Positions 1 through 12,233 are shown, counted from the stretch's first letter. The stretch: DNA of 64,000 nt from Bolinopsis microptera (GCF_026151205.1 NC_087073.1:7897001-7961000), one strand, 5' to 3'. Translations and numbers: made by a program. The notes: generated by a model from the sequence alone, not told the origin.

Positions 1-488
1 AACAAAGTTAGGGACACCGAAACACCAGATGACCAGTAAACTGCAGTCATAGCAATTACATCGGGCCCTGAGTGCAACACACGTAAAAATACACACAATA
101 AACCCTAATCAGTACAGATCTTGGCCTAACTGGAAATTCATTATCAGTTCCAATTTCCTTCTACAGTCTACACACAAACATTTAAAACAAACATGCAGTT
201 TATTCTGACAGTTAATTATTATGGACTCGATCTGAATAACTCACACTTAATTATTTCTGATAAATTAACGCTTGGTCGAGTCCTTTACTATCATTTCCTT
301 CATTTCCTTCACAAGTTATTCCCTCTTCTTCAGACCGGTCTGGTGAACTTAAAGTTGCAGCTCGTGCTGTCCACAGGTTGAGTTCTTTCGCTTTCCGTAA
401 AACTTGATATACTACTTAGAGGTCCGCAGAGTTACTATGATAATTCATTCATCTAAATTGAAATACGAAAAACTAGTAAATTATGAAT

Positions 489-655
489 ACCTTACTCGGG
501 AATATTATAGCGGGTTAATTTATGACTGGGAAAATTAATGACCGGGAAAAATATGGCGGAATTTTCCAAAACCCACCAAGCATCAAAATGTATAACTATT
601 AGTTTACCTTACTCGGGAACATTATAGCGGGTTAATTTATGACTGGGAAAATTAA
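489..655 (+). repeat. 117-bp direct repeat, first pair
   Basis: A unit beginning ACCTTACTCGGGA and containing the short echoes GACTGGGAAAATTAATG and GACCGGGAAAAATATGG starts at 489 and again at 606, a 117-bp period. The second copy is cut after about 50 bp, where the polymerase-like reading frame begins. The same unit returns at 1338 and 1455 with the identical period. Direct reading of the sequence; origin unknown. Confidence 0.85.
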
Positions 656-1276
656 TGTCTGATGAGCCGCTTTCGTCGATATTCAGACATAAATACCAAG
701 TTCACATTGATCATGGAGAATCGATACAGATCTACAGTAAGTAAAATGGTCAAGGGTAAGTTGTGGGATGTTACACCGGAAAAGATCGCTGGGGATATAT
801 TCGGGCAGTTGTCTAAATTTTCGGCCTATTTGCAGGGTGAAGGACTTGTCGTGAAGATGACAGTTTATCTCAAAGATCCAGCCGTCAAGCTACTGTCAGA
901 TAACGATGTCAAAAAGAAACGATCCGTAATCACCATCTACGAGAAAGAAGATACGTCATTGATCTATGCATTCTACGTTGCTGTCCGAAGAAATATCATT
1001 GTCAAAAAAAAGAAAGCAACACATGACATCAAAAAGAAGAAGGGACTGGAAAACCAGCTAACAAACGTTTATAGAAAAGGCAGAAAGTCTCTGAAAAAGA
1101 AGACGCAGTCTGTTCTCGACAAAAATAAAGTCTTGAAAACTGTCGATGATAGCTGGGGGTTCTCTGATATCCCCCTTCTTGATATGAAGTTAGGAGTACG
1201 ATGTGTTGTATTCTCTTTACTTGGTAAATGTCTCTATGAGGGTGGATATGAATTGCAAGAAAAACCACAAGCCTAG
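656..1276 (+). pseudogene. DNA polymerase B N-terminal fragment, copy A (Polinton/adintovirus-like)
   Basis: An open frame of about 204 codons starts just after the cut repeat at 655. It includes the stretch KKRSVITIYEKEDTSLIYA, which resembles the 'RSIVtI.N.DnLCLaRA' block found before the exonuclease domain of protein-primed family B polymerases of Polintons and relatives. It also has a GFSDIPLLDMKLGVRCVVFS block like their 'G..EI..l...l.v...V.S' segment. No exonuclease or polymerase catalytic motif is present, so this is a fragment. It ends abruptly where an inverted repeat begins near 1254, replacing the downstream sequence kept in copy B. Nearly identical to copy B over about 430 bp, so the duplication is recent. 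The family assignment rests on pattern resemblance only; this could be another selfish-element replication protein. Confidence 0.45.
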
Positions 1277-1661
1277 GCGCTCGCCTGCATCTATTTACGC
1301 AGAGTTACCCCTATACTTTACACCACGTTTCATTACTACCTTACTCGGGAACATTATAGCGGGTTAATTTATGACTGGGAAAATTAATGACCGGGAAAAA
1401 TATGGCGGAATTTTCCAAAACCCACCAAGCATCAAAATGTATTACTATTAGTTTACCTTACTCGGGAACATTATAGCGGGTTAATTTATGACTGGGAAAA
1501 TTAATGACCGGGAAAAATATGGCGGAATTTTCCAAAACCCACCACTTTATCCCAGTCATAATATTCCCGAGTAAGGTAGTAATGAAACGTGGTGTAAAGT
1601 ATAGGGGTAACTCTGCGTAAATAGATGCAGGCGAGCGCCTAGGCTTGTGGTTTTTTCTTGC
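1254..1661. repeat. Long inverted repeat enclosing 117-bp repeats
   Basis: Positions 1254-1350 and 1565-1661 are reverse complements over about 97 bp (arm outer end TTGCAAGAAAAA, inner end TCCCGAGTAAGG). The spacer holds two more copies of the 117-bp unit, at 1338 and 1455. The left arm overlaps the end of the polymerase-like frame. The arms could be remnants of terminal inverted repeats of the mobile element from which the polymerase came, or the product of a foldback rearrangement. Confidence 0.85.
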
Positions 1662-2400
1662 ATTTGTGCCTACTGCCTATGTCCAGTATTGATATTGTCT
1701 CTGTTTTGTCACCAAAATAATAGCAGTAGAAACCAGGCAGTAGCTAAACTAGAGCTGCATTTGGAAAACTGTTTATTTTTAGTTACGATTGGGTTCAGTT
1801 GTCGTTTCAAAGTTAACTAGGTAGACTGATTGGGTTTATTATTATTTTCCCAATCTACCCTGTCTAGGAAAACTCCAAATTGGGTTCGGTTGGCCGGCTA
1901 CTATACATAAAACAATGTGGTTTAATCATGAATTATACATGAGCATGAAAACGAGTGTAATAAAGGAAAGAATGAGATAAAATCACGTGTTTTAATCACG
2001 TGAAAGATCGGAGAAGGAAGAGCCGTGATAATAAGGGTTAATTACCGATCGAAATTCTTAAACGAGTTAAATAGAGAAGTAAGAAGTTGGTCAGAAAAAA
2101 GTCCATGCGAGTATTGAGGTGTTTATGCCAAGGTACAGGTAAACGGGTCCTATAGTCAATTTAACAGACATAGCAAATATTGACGGTTATTATCAATTTT
2201 CCTGTAGAGGATTAACTAATTGTTGGCTCGTTTTCTGCTAAGTGCCTAACTTAAACATAACCCCTGCTATTTAAACTAGGAGCATTAACTCCCTTGAGCC
2301 CTGAGGATTGAACTCATGTAACCTTGAGTCTGGAAACTTCAATTGGTATCACTTGTTACCACTATATTTGTATGATTACGCTTTGAACGTCTACAAAGTT
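1662..2400. other. Stretch without recognised gene
   Basis: AT-rich sequence with no convincing open frame or repeat. It ends in TTTATTGCAG at about 2413, which looks like a 3' splice acceptor directly before the next degraded coding block. Confidence 0.6.
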
Positions 2401-2414
2401 TGATTTTATTGCAG

Positions 2415-3448
2415 TATGGCTGTTGGATTAGCAGGTACTACGTACAGCATTTGGCTGAAGTTCTTATACGATCAGTCCGGCCATGTTCCACTGTCATTAT
2501 ATCAACCCGAGGTTCGCCACAACTTTACTTCTTCAATCACTGTTCAGGGACCATTTGACACCTGCAATCGGTTCACCAATTGGTACATCGCCGGACTTAC
2601 TGCGTCGACTTCGTTTCCGAAAATCAAGAGTGCTATAGAATGTCTGATGAGCCGCTGTCGGCAACTCCAGTTGGTACATTGGCGGACTTACTGCGTCGAC
2701 CTCGTTTCCAGAGATCAAGAGTTCTATAGAATGTCTTATGAGCCGATGTCGTCGAGATTCAGATATTAATGCCCGGTTTACATTAATCATGGAGAATCAA
2801 TACAGATCTACTGTAGGCGAGCAGATCAAAGGTAAGTTGTGGGATGTTACACCGGAAAAGGTCGCTGTGGATCTCTTCGGTCAGCTGTCTAAATTTTCGG
2901 CCTATTTGCAGGGTGAAGGACTTGTCGTGAAGATGACAGTTTATCTCAAAGATCCAGCCGTCAAGCTACTGTAAGATAACGATGTCAAAAAGAAACGATC
3001 CGTAATCACCATCTACGAGTAAGAAGATACGTCATTGATCTATGCATTCTACGTTGCTGTCCGAAGAAATATCATTGTCAAAAAAAAGAAAGCAACACAT
3101 GACATCAAAAAGAAGAAGGGACTGGAAAACCAGCTAACAAACGTTTATAGAAAAGGCAGAAAGTGTCTGAAAAAGAAGACGCAGTCTGTTCTCGACAAAA
3201 ATAAAGTCTTGAAAACTGTCGATGATAGCTGGGGGTTCTCTGATATCCCCCTTCTTGATATGAAGTTAGGAGTACGATGTGTTGTATTCTCTTTACTTGG
3301 TAAATGTCTCTATGAGGGTGGATATGAATTTCAAAACAACGAAATTGATCTGCTCTACATAAATAACAAATTTCATGTGCTAGCTTCTAGGAATATATTT
3401 GAAAAAAGGAATATATTTAAATTTACGCACCAGATTAAAGTGCGTTGA
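2415..3448 (+). pseudogene. DNA polymerase B N-terminal fragment, copy B, broken
   Basis: This copy keeps more sequence on both sides than copy A. It opens after a splice-like acceptor at 2414. An internal 91-bp tandem duplication (about 2577-2667 and 2668-2758) shifts the frame, since 91 is not a multiple of three. In-frame stops follow at about 2972 and 3020. The frame then reopens to 3448 and includes EFQNNEIDLLYINNKFHVL, matching the position where Polinton-type polymerases carry a '..i.Ll...HF.vI' strand. Copy A lacks this part. Catalytic domains are absent. A dead copy; its similarity to copy A argues for duplication by a mobile or segmental event. Family call by resemblance only. Confidence 0.5.
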
Positions 3449-3757
3449 AATTGGGACAAAAATTTCACTATTTTGGAGTTGATATCTTATTACAGTAATA
3501 CCCCAATTTACTGCGGAGAAAGGAAAAAGCATAATCGTTTTAGACTTTAGAGTGACTATTTATATCAGTTCTTGAATCTTGATATGTTAAGTGATGTGTT
3601 TATTTATCTTATTTTATTAATTGATCGCGTTATACATGACGAAATCATTATTTCTGAAGAATAACATTACGGTGATCGTAATGATAATTCTATTATATAT
3701 TTATAACCTAATTTTTTCATACAAATAAATAGATCTGATCCTTCTTTCCTGTTTTAG

Positions 3758-4266
3758 GGTGTTAAATGTGGTTTTCCTGTTGCTAACTGGGGGTAGACGA
3801 CGTTGGATTATTTGGGTTCAAGATGTGATTCACAGAAGGTTGGTGCTTATCCGATAAGTTAAAGTTGTTTCGCCTACTTAAAAAATCTTAATAGCTGAAA
3901 TCATCAACGTCAGTCATATTCAGACTCTAAAATTAACGTTTAATTCATGTTAATATAATTCCTGAGTAGCTGAATTCTTTTCAGGTGGCGACACTGAAGA
4001 TTATGATCTCTGGAGAGAAGTCAGTTGCGATCGTCTGGCGTGCTATCACGATCTTTCATGGTAAGTTAGCTCATCAGAAATATAACTGGTAATTTGCATC
4101 TTAATCTTATCTCCATTTATTATTTATTTTCAGCCTCAATTCTCATACGCTGCAGTGGCTCATGAAATTGCATGATATCTATTATGTTATCTCTACATTT
4201 ATCAATCTAACAATCATAGTAATGAGTGTCAATTGTCATCAAAATTTGTGGGGACAATTTCTATAG
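3758..4266 (+). CDS. Candidate 3' exons of a small secreted or membrane protein (weak)
   Basis: Three short segments can be joined in phase: 3758-3792 (after TTTCCTGTTTTAG, encoding a hydrophobic VLNVVFLLLTG), 3985-4060 (after TTCTTTTCAG, donor GTAAGT, reading DTEDYDLWREVSCDRLACYH) and 4134-4266 (after TTATTTTCAG, ending TAG, with hydrophobic YYVISTFINLTIIVMSV). Phases 1 and 2 match at the junctions, which is the main evidence. No start codon is seen in the first exon, so an upstream exon would be needed. No family recognised. Could be chance. Confidence 0.22.
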
Positions 4267-5221
4267 TTACTAGTGTACAAAGTTTAAATGTATTGTTATG
4301 TAGAATGTGTGATAGAAGTAGTACGCGCCGCGTACAAAGCTCGGTTAGACTTGAACCTTCTGTAATGATAGCTCTCCTAGTTGAATCACTAATCAGCCAA
4401 TTTTAAATTTAGTGTTTAGCCCTACCTCTCAAGTGTCGCAGTTCTGTGGTCATCAAGTGCTCTGAACTCTCGTCCCTCAAATAGATGTTCGGGCGAAAAA
4501 AATGCAAATTAAACTCAAAAGAAACGCATTGATGGCTGTTTTTGGAATTAGAATTCACTCAAAAACATTAAGTTTCAACAAAATTGATCCCAAATAAAAT
4601 TTTAGCAAGATTTAAATGTCAGATCTTGTGCAATTTGTCACCTATCTTTGATAATCTAAAATGTTCTGTGTAAAATATGAGGATTACTATATACTGAATA
4701 TTTATTTTATGTTTATTTATAAGTAAGAAATGAAAAATACAATTTCTGATACCAGATTAACATCCAGTTCAAAATCTTTGATTAAAAACCTACACGATAG
4801 GCTAGTCGCTGTCATCAATACGGCATAATATTAGACTAATCCGGCACAATGTTAAATCAATGTTAAATCAGTGTTTTAATTTCCCTAAATAATTCTCAGT
4901 CATCGTTTATGAAAGTCACAAATATAATCACAAAGCTGTAAGCACTATGAATCAATAAATCTAGCTTTAAAGAGATATTATACATAACGTCGAACCTAAT
5001 TGAGTATAGTAATTTAAAAAACATGATTAAGTGACAAACCCATCTCAAGTTAAAACAAGGATTTCAAGCAAGGATATAAATCAGGTTGACCCGATGGAAT
5101 AATTGCATCTTGATTATGGAACTCAATAGGAGCCCAATCTCTGAAAGTAAGAAAGCACGATCCTGGCGGAACGTGTAGTTAGATTCTGTTGAACTGGTCC
5201 AGGACCAATCTTTATACGTTT
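4267..5221. other. Intergenic stretch, nothing recognised
   Basis: AT-rich DNA between the weak candidate exons and the 3' end of the minus-strand five-exon gene. No repeat, RNA gene or exon could be supported. Confidence 0.6.
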
Positions 5222-7018
5222 TTACTTCTGGCCGCTGTTATCCGGAGCGTCCTCCTAGAATTTAACATTATTTAGTTTTGAATTTTATGGCAGATAAGTC
5301 ATGGGGATCTAAAATTTATTTAATAATTTAACTGTAGTCACTAACTGTTGTGCTAACCTTGAGATGTTCGGTGACTGCTACAAGGTAATGCCGATCGTTG
5401 TGAATGTTCTTGTCGTTTCTGAGTTTGCGATAAACACTGTTCATGCTGTTTGCCAGCCTCATTGACCGCGTTCTTTTTCCAGTTTCTGAGTTTGGTCCTG
5501 TAATTATAAGAGTGTTAGCTGCGCATGATAAGAATCAATCGATAATAATTATAACTCGTGCAAGTCCGAAATGGGCCGTATGCTGCTTCTAGGAAGTACA
5601 TATGACAATGCATATCAGCACACTGTTGGCTTTCTTAGAGACCTGATGAGAACCAAACGGAAATCATGATTGCCTGGTAAGCAAGTTCACACTCATTCCG
5701 AATGGCGGTAGACATTACAGCTACACTGCAGCTTACACTGTAGTGGGAATCGCGTCACTGATATCCTCCGAGCATAATTACCAGGATAAATCCTGTACCA
5801 ATCACAGCTTGGTGACCTGGCCTGCCTGCCTCAGACGGGGTTTGAACCCCGGTCTTCCGCGTGGGAGGCGAGTGAAATACCACTACACCACCCGATCAAT
5901 CGATCCAAGATGAAAATGAATTATGAAGTTAGATTGTGAAGTATCGTATCTTTTTTAATTGGACTTCTGAACCCTATTTTGATATTAACTTCCTGTTAAA
6001 AAACATAACACCATATTATATCTTTTATGACATTTTCCATGAATGACCGACAATGTGTTTTCCCTCCCCTAATTTAAACTAATTATAGCATATATAATTT
6101 ATATATTGACGTATTTAATAATATAAACCTAAAGTTTTGCTAGATTCTGAATAAATTGGTTAATATGATCTATCAATATCATAAAATCTTACCGTCAGGC
6201 TTGTGCCTTGCGATTGCGAGCAATGTGCCGTCCTTTCCTTGGCTATCGGTTTCGTAAGTAATATTTTTCTGAAATGTTAAGTTTTAATATCTCGTCAACA
6301 ACAAACATATCAAAAAACATACCATGACATGATTAAAGGAAAAAAAAGTCAAAATGTCTCGATCAATAAAAACATTCAAATATTGGTGCGATGCTTTGCC
6401 CGTCTGTTACAGATCATTTAAATAATATTGTGTAAGGAAAATTGTGGTAATTCTAATCGTTCTCCTCCTTTTCGTACCTTTTTAGGTGCTTCATTTGCAC
6501 TGGATGGATTGAGTACATTTTCTCTACTATGTCTCTTTCCCCTTCCAGCCGGAGTCTTGTGCCTATGAGTATGATGTTCCTTCTCCTCTGCTCCATCTGT
6601 CTTCACTTTCTTCTCCTCATCTTCTCCCTGAGCAGTGTGTTACATTATCTTAATGTTATTGACGTCCGGATGAGCGAGTTTTTAGGATACATATTACGTA
6701 GAAAACCTCGTAATACTAATTATCCTAAACTATGCTATAAACTTAAAATGAACAATAATTAGTCATCACTCATCAAAGTTAGTGAAAAATCATTTTGAAT
6801 AGTTCATAATATACAAAATTTAAAAACTTAGCAAAAACCATATAATAATAGACCAATCCGAAGTCAAATCTCAAGGATTAAATTCGACAAAAAGCTAAAA
6901 CTAAGCTGGAGTTTTAACAAACTAGAAATAACGAGATACTCACATCTGAATCAGGGATCCCGAAGGAAGTCTTGATTTTTTTCAGGGTACCAAACACTGA
7001 GTCTGCGAAATTGTCCAT
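5222..7018 (-). CDS. Unrecognised basic 157-aa protein, five exons
   Basis: Exons on the minus strand: 7018-6944, 6627-6478, 6268-6193, 5497-5358 and 5254-5222. All boundaries are GT-AG and the phases agree (0, 0, 1, 0), giving 158 codons including TAA. The start MDNFADSVFGTLKKIKTSFG is followed by an acidic run (GEDEEKK), a His/Arg/Lys-rich stretch (HHTHRHKTPAGRGKRHSREN) and a basic helix-like region (RTRSMRLANSMNSVYRKLRN). There is no signal peptide or membrane segment. The charge pattern would suit a nuclear or nucleic-acid-binding protein, but that is inference. An AG lies 6 nt before the ATG (AAAAGCAG then TAAAAT ATG), though its pyrimidine tract is poor. The third intron holds a SINE on the same strand. 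No family recognised. Confidence 0.65.
5645..5898 (-). mobile_element. tRNA-derived SINE
   Basis: The minus strand starts GATCGGGTGGTGTAGTGG with an RNA polymerase III A box (TGGTGTAGTGG). It continues with a Gly-CCC-like anticodon region (CGCCTCCCACGCGG) and a perfect B box (GGTTCAAACC). After that comes an unrelated tail of about 180 bp rather than a closing acceptor stem. The 5' GATCGGG finds no complementary partner 3' of the T arm, so it is not a functional tRNA gene. It lies in an intron of the 157-aa gene. Confidence 0.8.
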
Positions 7019-7618
7019 ATTTTACTGCTTTTAACCGGCGCGGGTCACATCAGCTCCATCTATTTGCTAGGAGAGGTGATTAGTAGAATATAACATAATG
7101 AATGTTGTTATCTAATCATACTTAATTGTCGAATGTAAATTCTGTTTATCAATCGAGTTTAGGTTGTCATGCTATTGTGATTAATGTTCGTCCCAATTTC
7201 TATAAATAACGAGTTTGTATATAAATAACGAGTAAAGAAAGTCTTAGAAAGCTCAACAAAGATTGCAAAATTATCACAATTGCCACAATTATATACGACC
7301 TTTGAAGTAACAAGATCTGTAGAACGCGTACTATATACTGACTTAATCTTAGCCTAAATTTTCTTCCAGCTGGCTGCTATTTAATACTTTAATAGTTAAG
7401 TTTCAAACAAAACTGTTTTGGTGACAGTATGATATATCAATATTATACAGATCGGTTATTACTTCCACAAGCCATTGCCCTGAAAGCAAAAGTATGTAGG
7501 CCGAACAAAATACACTCATTGAACTGCTGTTCGTGAACATATTGAAATACCACTATTGAGTAGTCTATAAACTATAAGTATAATATCAACCTCCGAGTAC
7601 TTCAATAAGTATTCCACC
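7019..7618. other. Upstream region of the 157-aa gene, nothing recognised
   Basis: AT-rich sequence upstream of the minus-strand gene. It would contain that gene's promoter, but no motif stands out. Confidence 0.5.
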
Positions 7619-7984
7619 AATGTTACTGCAGACCGCGTTTACTGCAGAACGTTCGCTGGGGAGTTGCTGGAGCCGCAGTTCACTAGAATTGATATTAAGG
7701 ATATAGAATACCAGGTCCTAGAATATGGAGATGTGATGCTTTCTTATAATGACGGTAATCGGTAATTATTGATCTGGCCTTGAGTATCAGCAATTTGCGA
7801 GGTCTCCTATGGATATCGGTTATCTTGGCATTGGCTTGGATATAATGATATGGGCCATTACTTCTTTACTCCACTGGAGAGAGGAAGATACTATATAGAC
7901 TTTCATTTGACATTGTTCGAAATTAAAAGATCGACACACAATATTACACAAATACTGATAACAGCGTACTATTGTAGAATGTAG
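7619..7984 (+). CDS. Candidate pair of exons, unknown protein (weak)
   Basis: Frame 7619-7754 reads about 45 codons with gene-like composition (VYCRTFAGELLEPQFTRIDI) and ends at GACG followed by GTAATC. A second frame, 7791-7984, starts after TTGAGTATCAG, joins in phase 1 and runs 63 codons to TAG (YGYRLSWHWLGYNDMGHYFF). The intervening intron would be only 36 nt, much shorter than the others in this window, and no start codon or upstream exon is seen. It may be a 3' gene fragment or a pseudogene. No family recognised. Confidence 0.25.
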
Positions 7985-8949
7985 ATTGTAGATTACGCCT
8001 TGTCTACACTGAGAATTTGGTCGTCCCTTATATAATGGTACTTTTTGGATCAGCAGTTATCATTTCTTTCTCTTAATCTAAAATAAGCTAATCTACAATG
8101 CATTATATGAAGGCTTTATTGTTTCCTCATTTAGAAAACTGTCTTGAATAATAAACTTTAAGATATAAAGGTTTTCATGTGCAAACACGATAAGACAACA
8201 AGTCTGAGGATGGTCTACTTGTCCGGCTAAATAACAACAACTGGAGCTTCATTACCATAAATTATGTTTTATTTACCTAGTCCTCCAGTTAAATGTTTTG
8301 ATGGTTGCCGACACCACATAATATATACAGGGGCTGTTTCATTGAACAAAGGAAACATTCTTTATGAGTAGTTGGTGGAGACTGACACTCTATTATAATA
8401 TACATGTTACAAAGTTACATATTATATTATAGTAGGTTTATTAGGTACTATCCCATTCAACCGTAACATCTTATCATGCATGCAACATAACACGCCAACA
8501 GCCTAATAAAGGATAATATGTTACAAAATATTTAAAGTGATGAAGCTCCAATTGATAGTCGAAAGTAGCTTACATGATCGTGGAATCCTTTGTTTTAATG
8601 ATATTTACGTGAGCTCTTTAACCTTCACAAATCTACTTATTTTACTTTGAAGTTTGAGACAATGTAGTCACCGAGCACATCAGTACTGGAAAAGTTATCG
8701 TGCTTTCATCAAATTTATTTTAGGATATGAATCATTAGGCCACCAAGAATCAAAAACGTGTTGAATACGTTTTTAATTCATTGGCATTTGGAAACGTATC
8801 ACTATCATTAGTATGCAATAATTCAAAGATAGCATGATATTTATTTAATTTCATTTTCGTGAAGTTTATTTGTTTCTATGATAGCATGTCGATTGTCGGA
8901 ACAAATATTGTAATGCAAGTAGAAGAATGTACCATCTACGTGAAGTTCA

Positions 8950-9250
8950 CAATGTCACATTCCAAAACACCACAAGGAAACTTTGAATTGAACAACTGCA
9001 TTTATTAATAAATCAATTAAAAGTGCGTCAAACAAAAGATCGTCACATCCATGGACAAACGTCAATCAATGAAGCTAATTGAGGGGTAATACTCAAAATG
9101 TGTCACAAGATATCCATAGGAAGTATGAACTGAACACCTGCGCTGTTAACAGATCAATTAAAATGGTAGACAATAGAAGATCGTCATATTCAAGGAGCAA
9201 CGTCAATCAATCGAGCTAATTGATGGATAGTGCTCAAAATGCGTCACAAG
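8950..9250. repeat. Two diverged tandem copies of a ~145-bp repeat
   Basis: Copies at about 8955-9110 and 9111-9250 share, in order, ATCAATTAAAA, AGATCGTCA, ACGTCAATCAAT, GAGCTAATTGA and CTCAAAATG.GTCACAAG. Divergence is moderate, so the duplication is old. A short (TA)n run follows at about 9253. Confidence 0.75.
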
Positions 9251-9910
9251 TAATATATATATATATACTATAACATGCAGATATCAACAATTCCGCAACG
9301 AAATGATCAGTTTTGACTTTCTGTTCAAATTGTCAAAGTGCCTTGTTCGTGCTTTGTCCGTGATTCGTGCTTTGTCCGTGATTATATATTGTGTAATGTG
9401 TGCTATGACCTACTGGTAGCCGGTAGATAACGTAGGGATTTCGTCAGATAAATATAATTGGTTTGGTCGTGTGACAAAGGAAGTGTTCTGACTGGGTGTG
9501 GTCTTACCAACCTTTGTAATCTTTAATGATTTGTACAATGGGTGTTACTATAATATTCATTACTTTTAATTGTTTATACTAAAGGTTTCATCACATAAAA
9601 AAATGATACTTATGTGATCTAATTGACAAATTGTTCTGAAGAAGTAAATTTATCAGGTGATCCATGCATGATAATTCAACCTGAAATGTTGAGGAGAGAG
9701 AGAGAGAGGTTTAGTTGTACAATTTTTGATGGTTGATTGAAAAAGCAGGAGAGTCTTCCTGCAGCCAAAGTTTGTCTCGACTCTCGACCGAATCCTGAAT
9801 TATTACCAGAAACGTTCTGGTGATGTGTGGATAAATTCTTCAAAACTCGTAACAATCTTGCAAGTTCTCGTCTATTACTGACGATTAACCTATAGAATGT
9901 GTAATAAATT

Positions 9911-10372
9911 GGTTTTATGAACTACCTTAATTCCCAAAAATTTGGGCGACAAAAAATTTGAGCGGGCCTCTCGCCCAAATTTTTTGCAGACCAAATTAAT
10001 TGCATAAATCTTTTCCGTCTGCTAAATTTTTTGCTTACTAAACTTTTGGCATTTGGCCTGTGGCCCTGAAATCTATAGAAAGATGGCTTTTTCTTCATAT
10101 CCAAGTGAAATAATATTTGAAATTTTAGTTTTCTAATTCTGCTTAAAATTGAAAGCAAAATGACTGGAATAATAAGGAATAATAATGAACTAAGGCAAAT
10201 ATCTAACTGAAATTTTAGTGGAAAATCGTTCATTTTTCGAAGAATTTGTGCCCAAATTTTCGGTCGCCCAAATGAGTTCAAATTTTCTGCCCAAATTTTT
10301 CGGGCTCAAATAAATTGTGCTCAATATAATGGCACACAAATTTTTGGGAACTTAGGTATGTCATAAAACCAG
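9911..10372. mobile_element. MITE-like element with ~30-bp terminal inverted repeats
   Basis: The left end reads TTTTATGAACTACCTTAATTCCCAAAAATTTG and the right end is its near-perfect reverse complement (CAAATTTTTGGGAACTTAGGTATGTCATAAAA). The interior is about 400 bp with further short inverted blocks (TTTGGGCGAC / GTCGCCCAAA) and no transposase. No clear target duplication was found. (The first 20 bases of each arm are the best-matched part.). Confidence 0.7.
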
Positions 10373-12230
10373 ACAGATCTTTCATTTAGGAAGCAGCGAA
10401 GAAAAAGGTCGGCAAACTAATAATACAATATTTACTGAATAGCAGAGGGAATAAATTACAATATGTTAATAACGATCAGTTAAAATTTTCCTGTCACAAC
10501 TCATGTACTAATAATGCTGCTAATATATGTTGAATATAGCTGACGTTCCGATTTACCAGAACTTCTGGAAACGCCTCAACGACAACAGTCTAACCAAATT
10601 GAGCTAAAAATGTCGTTCAATACATCTTGCTTTACAATTCACAAAGATGATACAAGATCAGTATAATAGATGCATTAATTTGAATCAAATGAAGTCTTTT
10701 GTGTTTCCGCTCTATCATAAAGAGTCGTGGGATCTGCAAGACTAAGAGGACTCGTGACAGGAGAAAATAAAGTAATTGGTTGATTTTATTGGTGTGGTTC
10801 GACAGTAAACATTCATAAGAATCTTCGTATTCAGTAACTTCAGGACGTGTGCAATATAGTGTGCGACCATAGAATGTCGCGAAGAAATACCAGGTATGTC
10901 ATTTGAATGTTTGTGATTGAGCCGTTGTAGCCGCTATACTCTGTACAACAAATGATTTTTGGTCCGATCTGAACATAGGATTCAGACCGATAATAAATAT
11001 CCGGTCTAAGATACTGTCATTAGGAACCAGTATATCCTGTCGCTGACATTTGTCCCCAGTTACTTCCAGCCCAACTACTTTGTGTCCCATTAGTGACCTA
11101 ATGCTTGCACTCAAGATTTTGTTGGATCCTGCGGTCGTGTTTGAGTCGTGATTCGAGTTATGGTTGGGGTCAAGGTTGGAGATGTAATAGGGCGGGTTAT
11201 TTTTGAATTTTAGGTCATCTTTAAGAATTGGGTTCATGATTAAGAATTGGGTTAAGGTCAATTATAAATGGGCGAAAAAATGTGGGGCTAAAGGTCTGGG
11301 TCCGATCTGGTAGTGGTCGACTTGTGGTTCTGTCATGGGTAGTCTGGGAAAGAGGTGGGGTTAAATGTCTACCTCCGGAACCTAAAGTACTGCAGAGCCT
11401 GAAATACCGGAGCCTGAAGTAATAAAACACTACGTAAATGGGAGTTTATATTTTGTATCGGCTTAGTATAATATATTGTATACGCGTAAGGCGTGACTGG
11501 GGACCATGATTAATTAAGCATAAAGAATTTGTAATCAAGCATTGGTATATCCTTATTAGGTAATGATATTTAGGAATTGGAAATAGCGTGATTGAGATTG
11601 AGTGGTAAGATTCTTGAGATAGCCGATCTAAGTCAGAGGCAGAGTTATGTCAAGCATATCAGACTAAAGTACCTACTCAACAAATTCCAACGTTATCCGT
11701 AACATGATTCAAGTTATTTAAGTCATTCGTTCTGATATCAATAAATTCGTACGACATCGTAAAGCAAGTTGGTTTTTCCGTGGAATGCGAAAGCGCACCT
11801 ATTTCAAGATCACTATCTGATTTGGGGTGGAACCATCTTTTCCCGTGACGGTAGAGACAATGGTAATCACTCCTATAAGCATGAAGGATGTCTAGCGACA
11901 AGCCACGGCTCCGGCAGAGTTGTGGGTCTTTATCTGATACATCAATTTCGGGCCCGCTGTTAGACAAATACGTGTTAGAATTGGACTATTTTACAGACTG
12001 GGAATTACGGTACAATAAGTGAGGGGCCTCTTTTTATCATGCTCCAGGAAAAAATTCGTCGCATAAGTGGGTCACGTGACTTGATTTAGTAAAGGAGTGG
12101 TAACTGGTGCTGTAAAAATCTGAGCTCATAAAACTCCGAATTAAATCATCTCCCCTTCTATTCCCCTTCGAGTAGAAGGCTTCGATCCCACTTCACACAT
12201 TTTGGATAAATCTTAGGGGTTTGAGTTCAA
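10373..12230. other. Gene-free stretch
   Basis: No supported exon. Between about 11140 and 11350 the plus strand has irregular GGTTGGGGTCAAGGTTGG-like echoes that generate short minus-strand open frames rich in Asn, His and Asp. These look like simple-sequence artefacts. Confidence 0.5.
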
Positions 12231-12233
12231 CGC

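Noticed and set aside
5826-5898. Functional tRNA-Gly(CCC) gene
   Set aside because: A and B boxes are good, but the acceptor stem does not close and a SINE-type tail follows.
10899-11430. Minus-strand frames of 120 and 69 codons
   Set aside because: Asn/His/Asp-rich product of irregular GGTTGGGGTCAAGG echoes; no splice sites, domain or start context.
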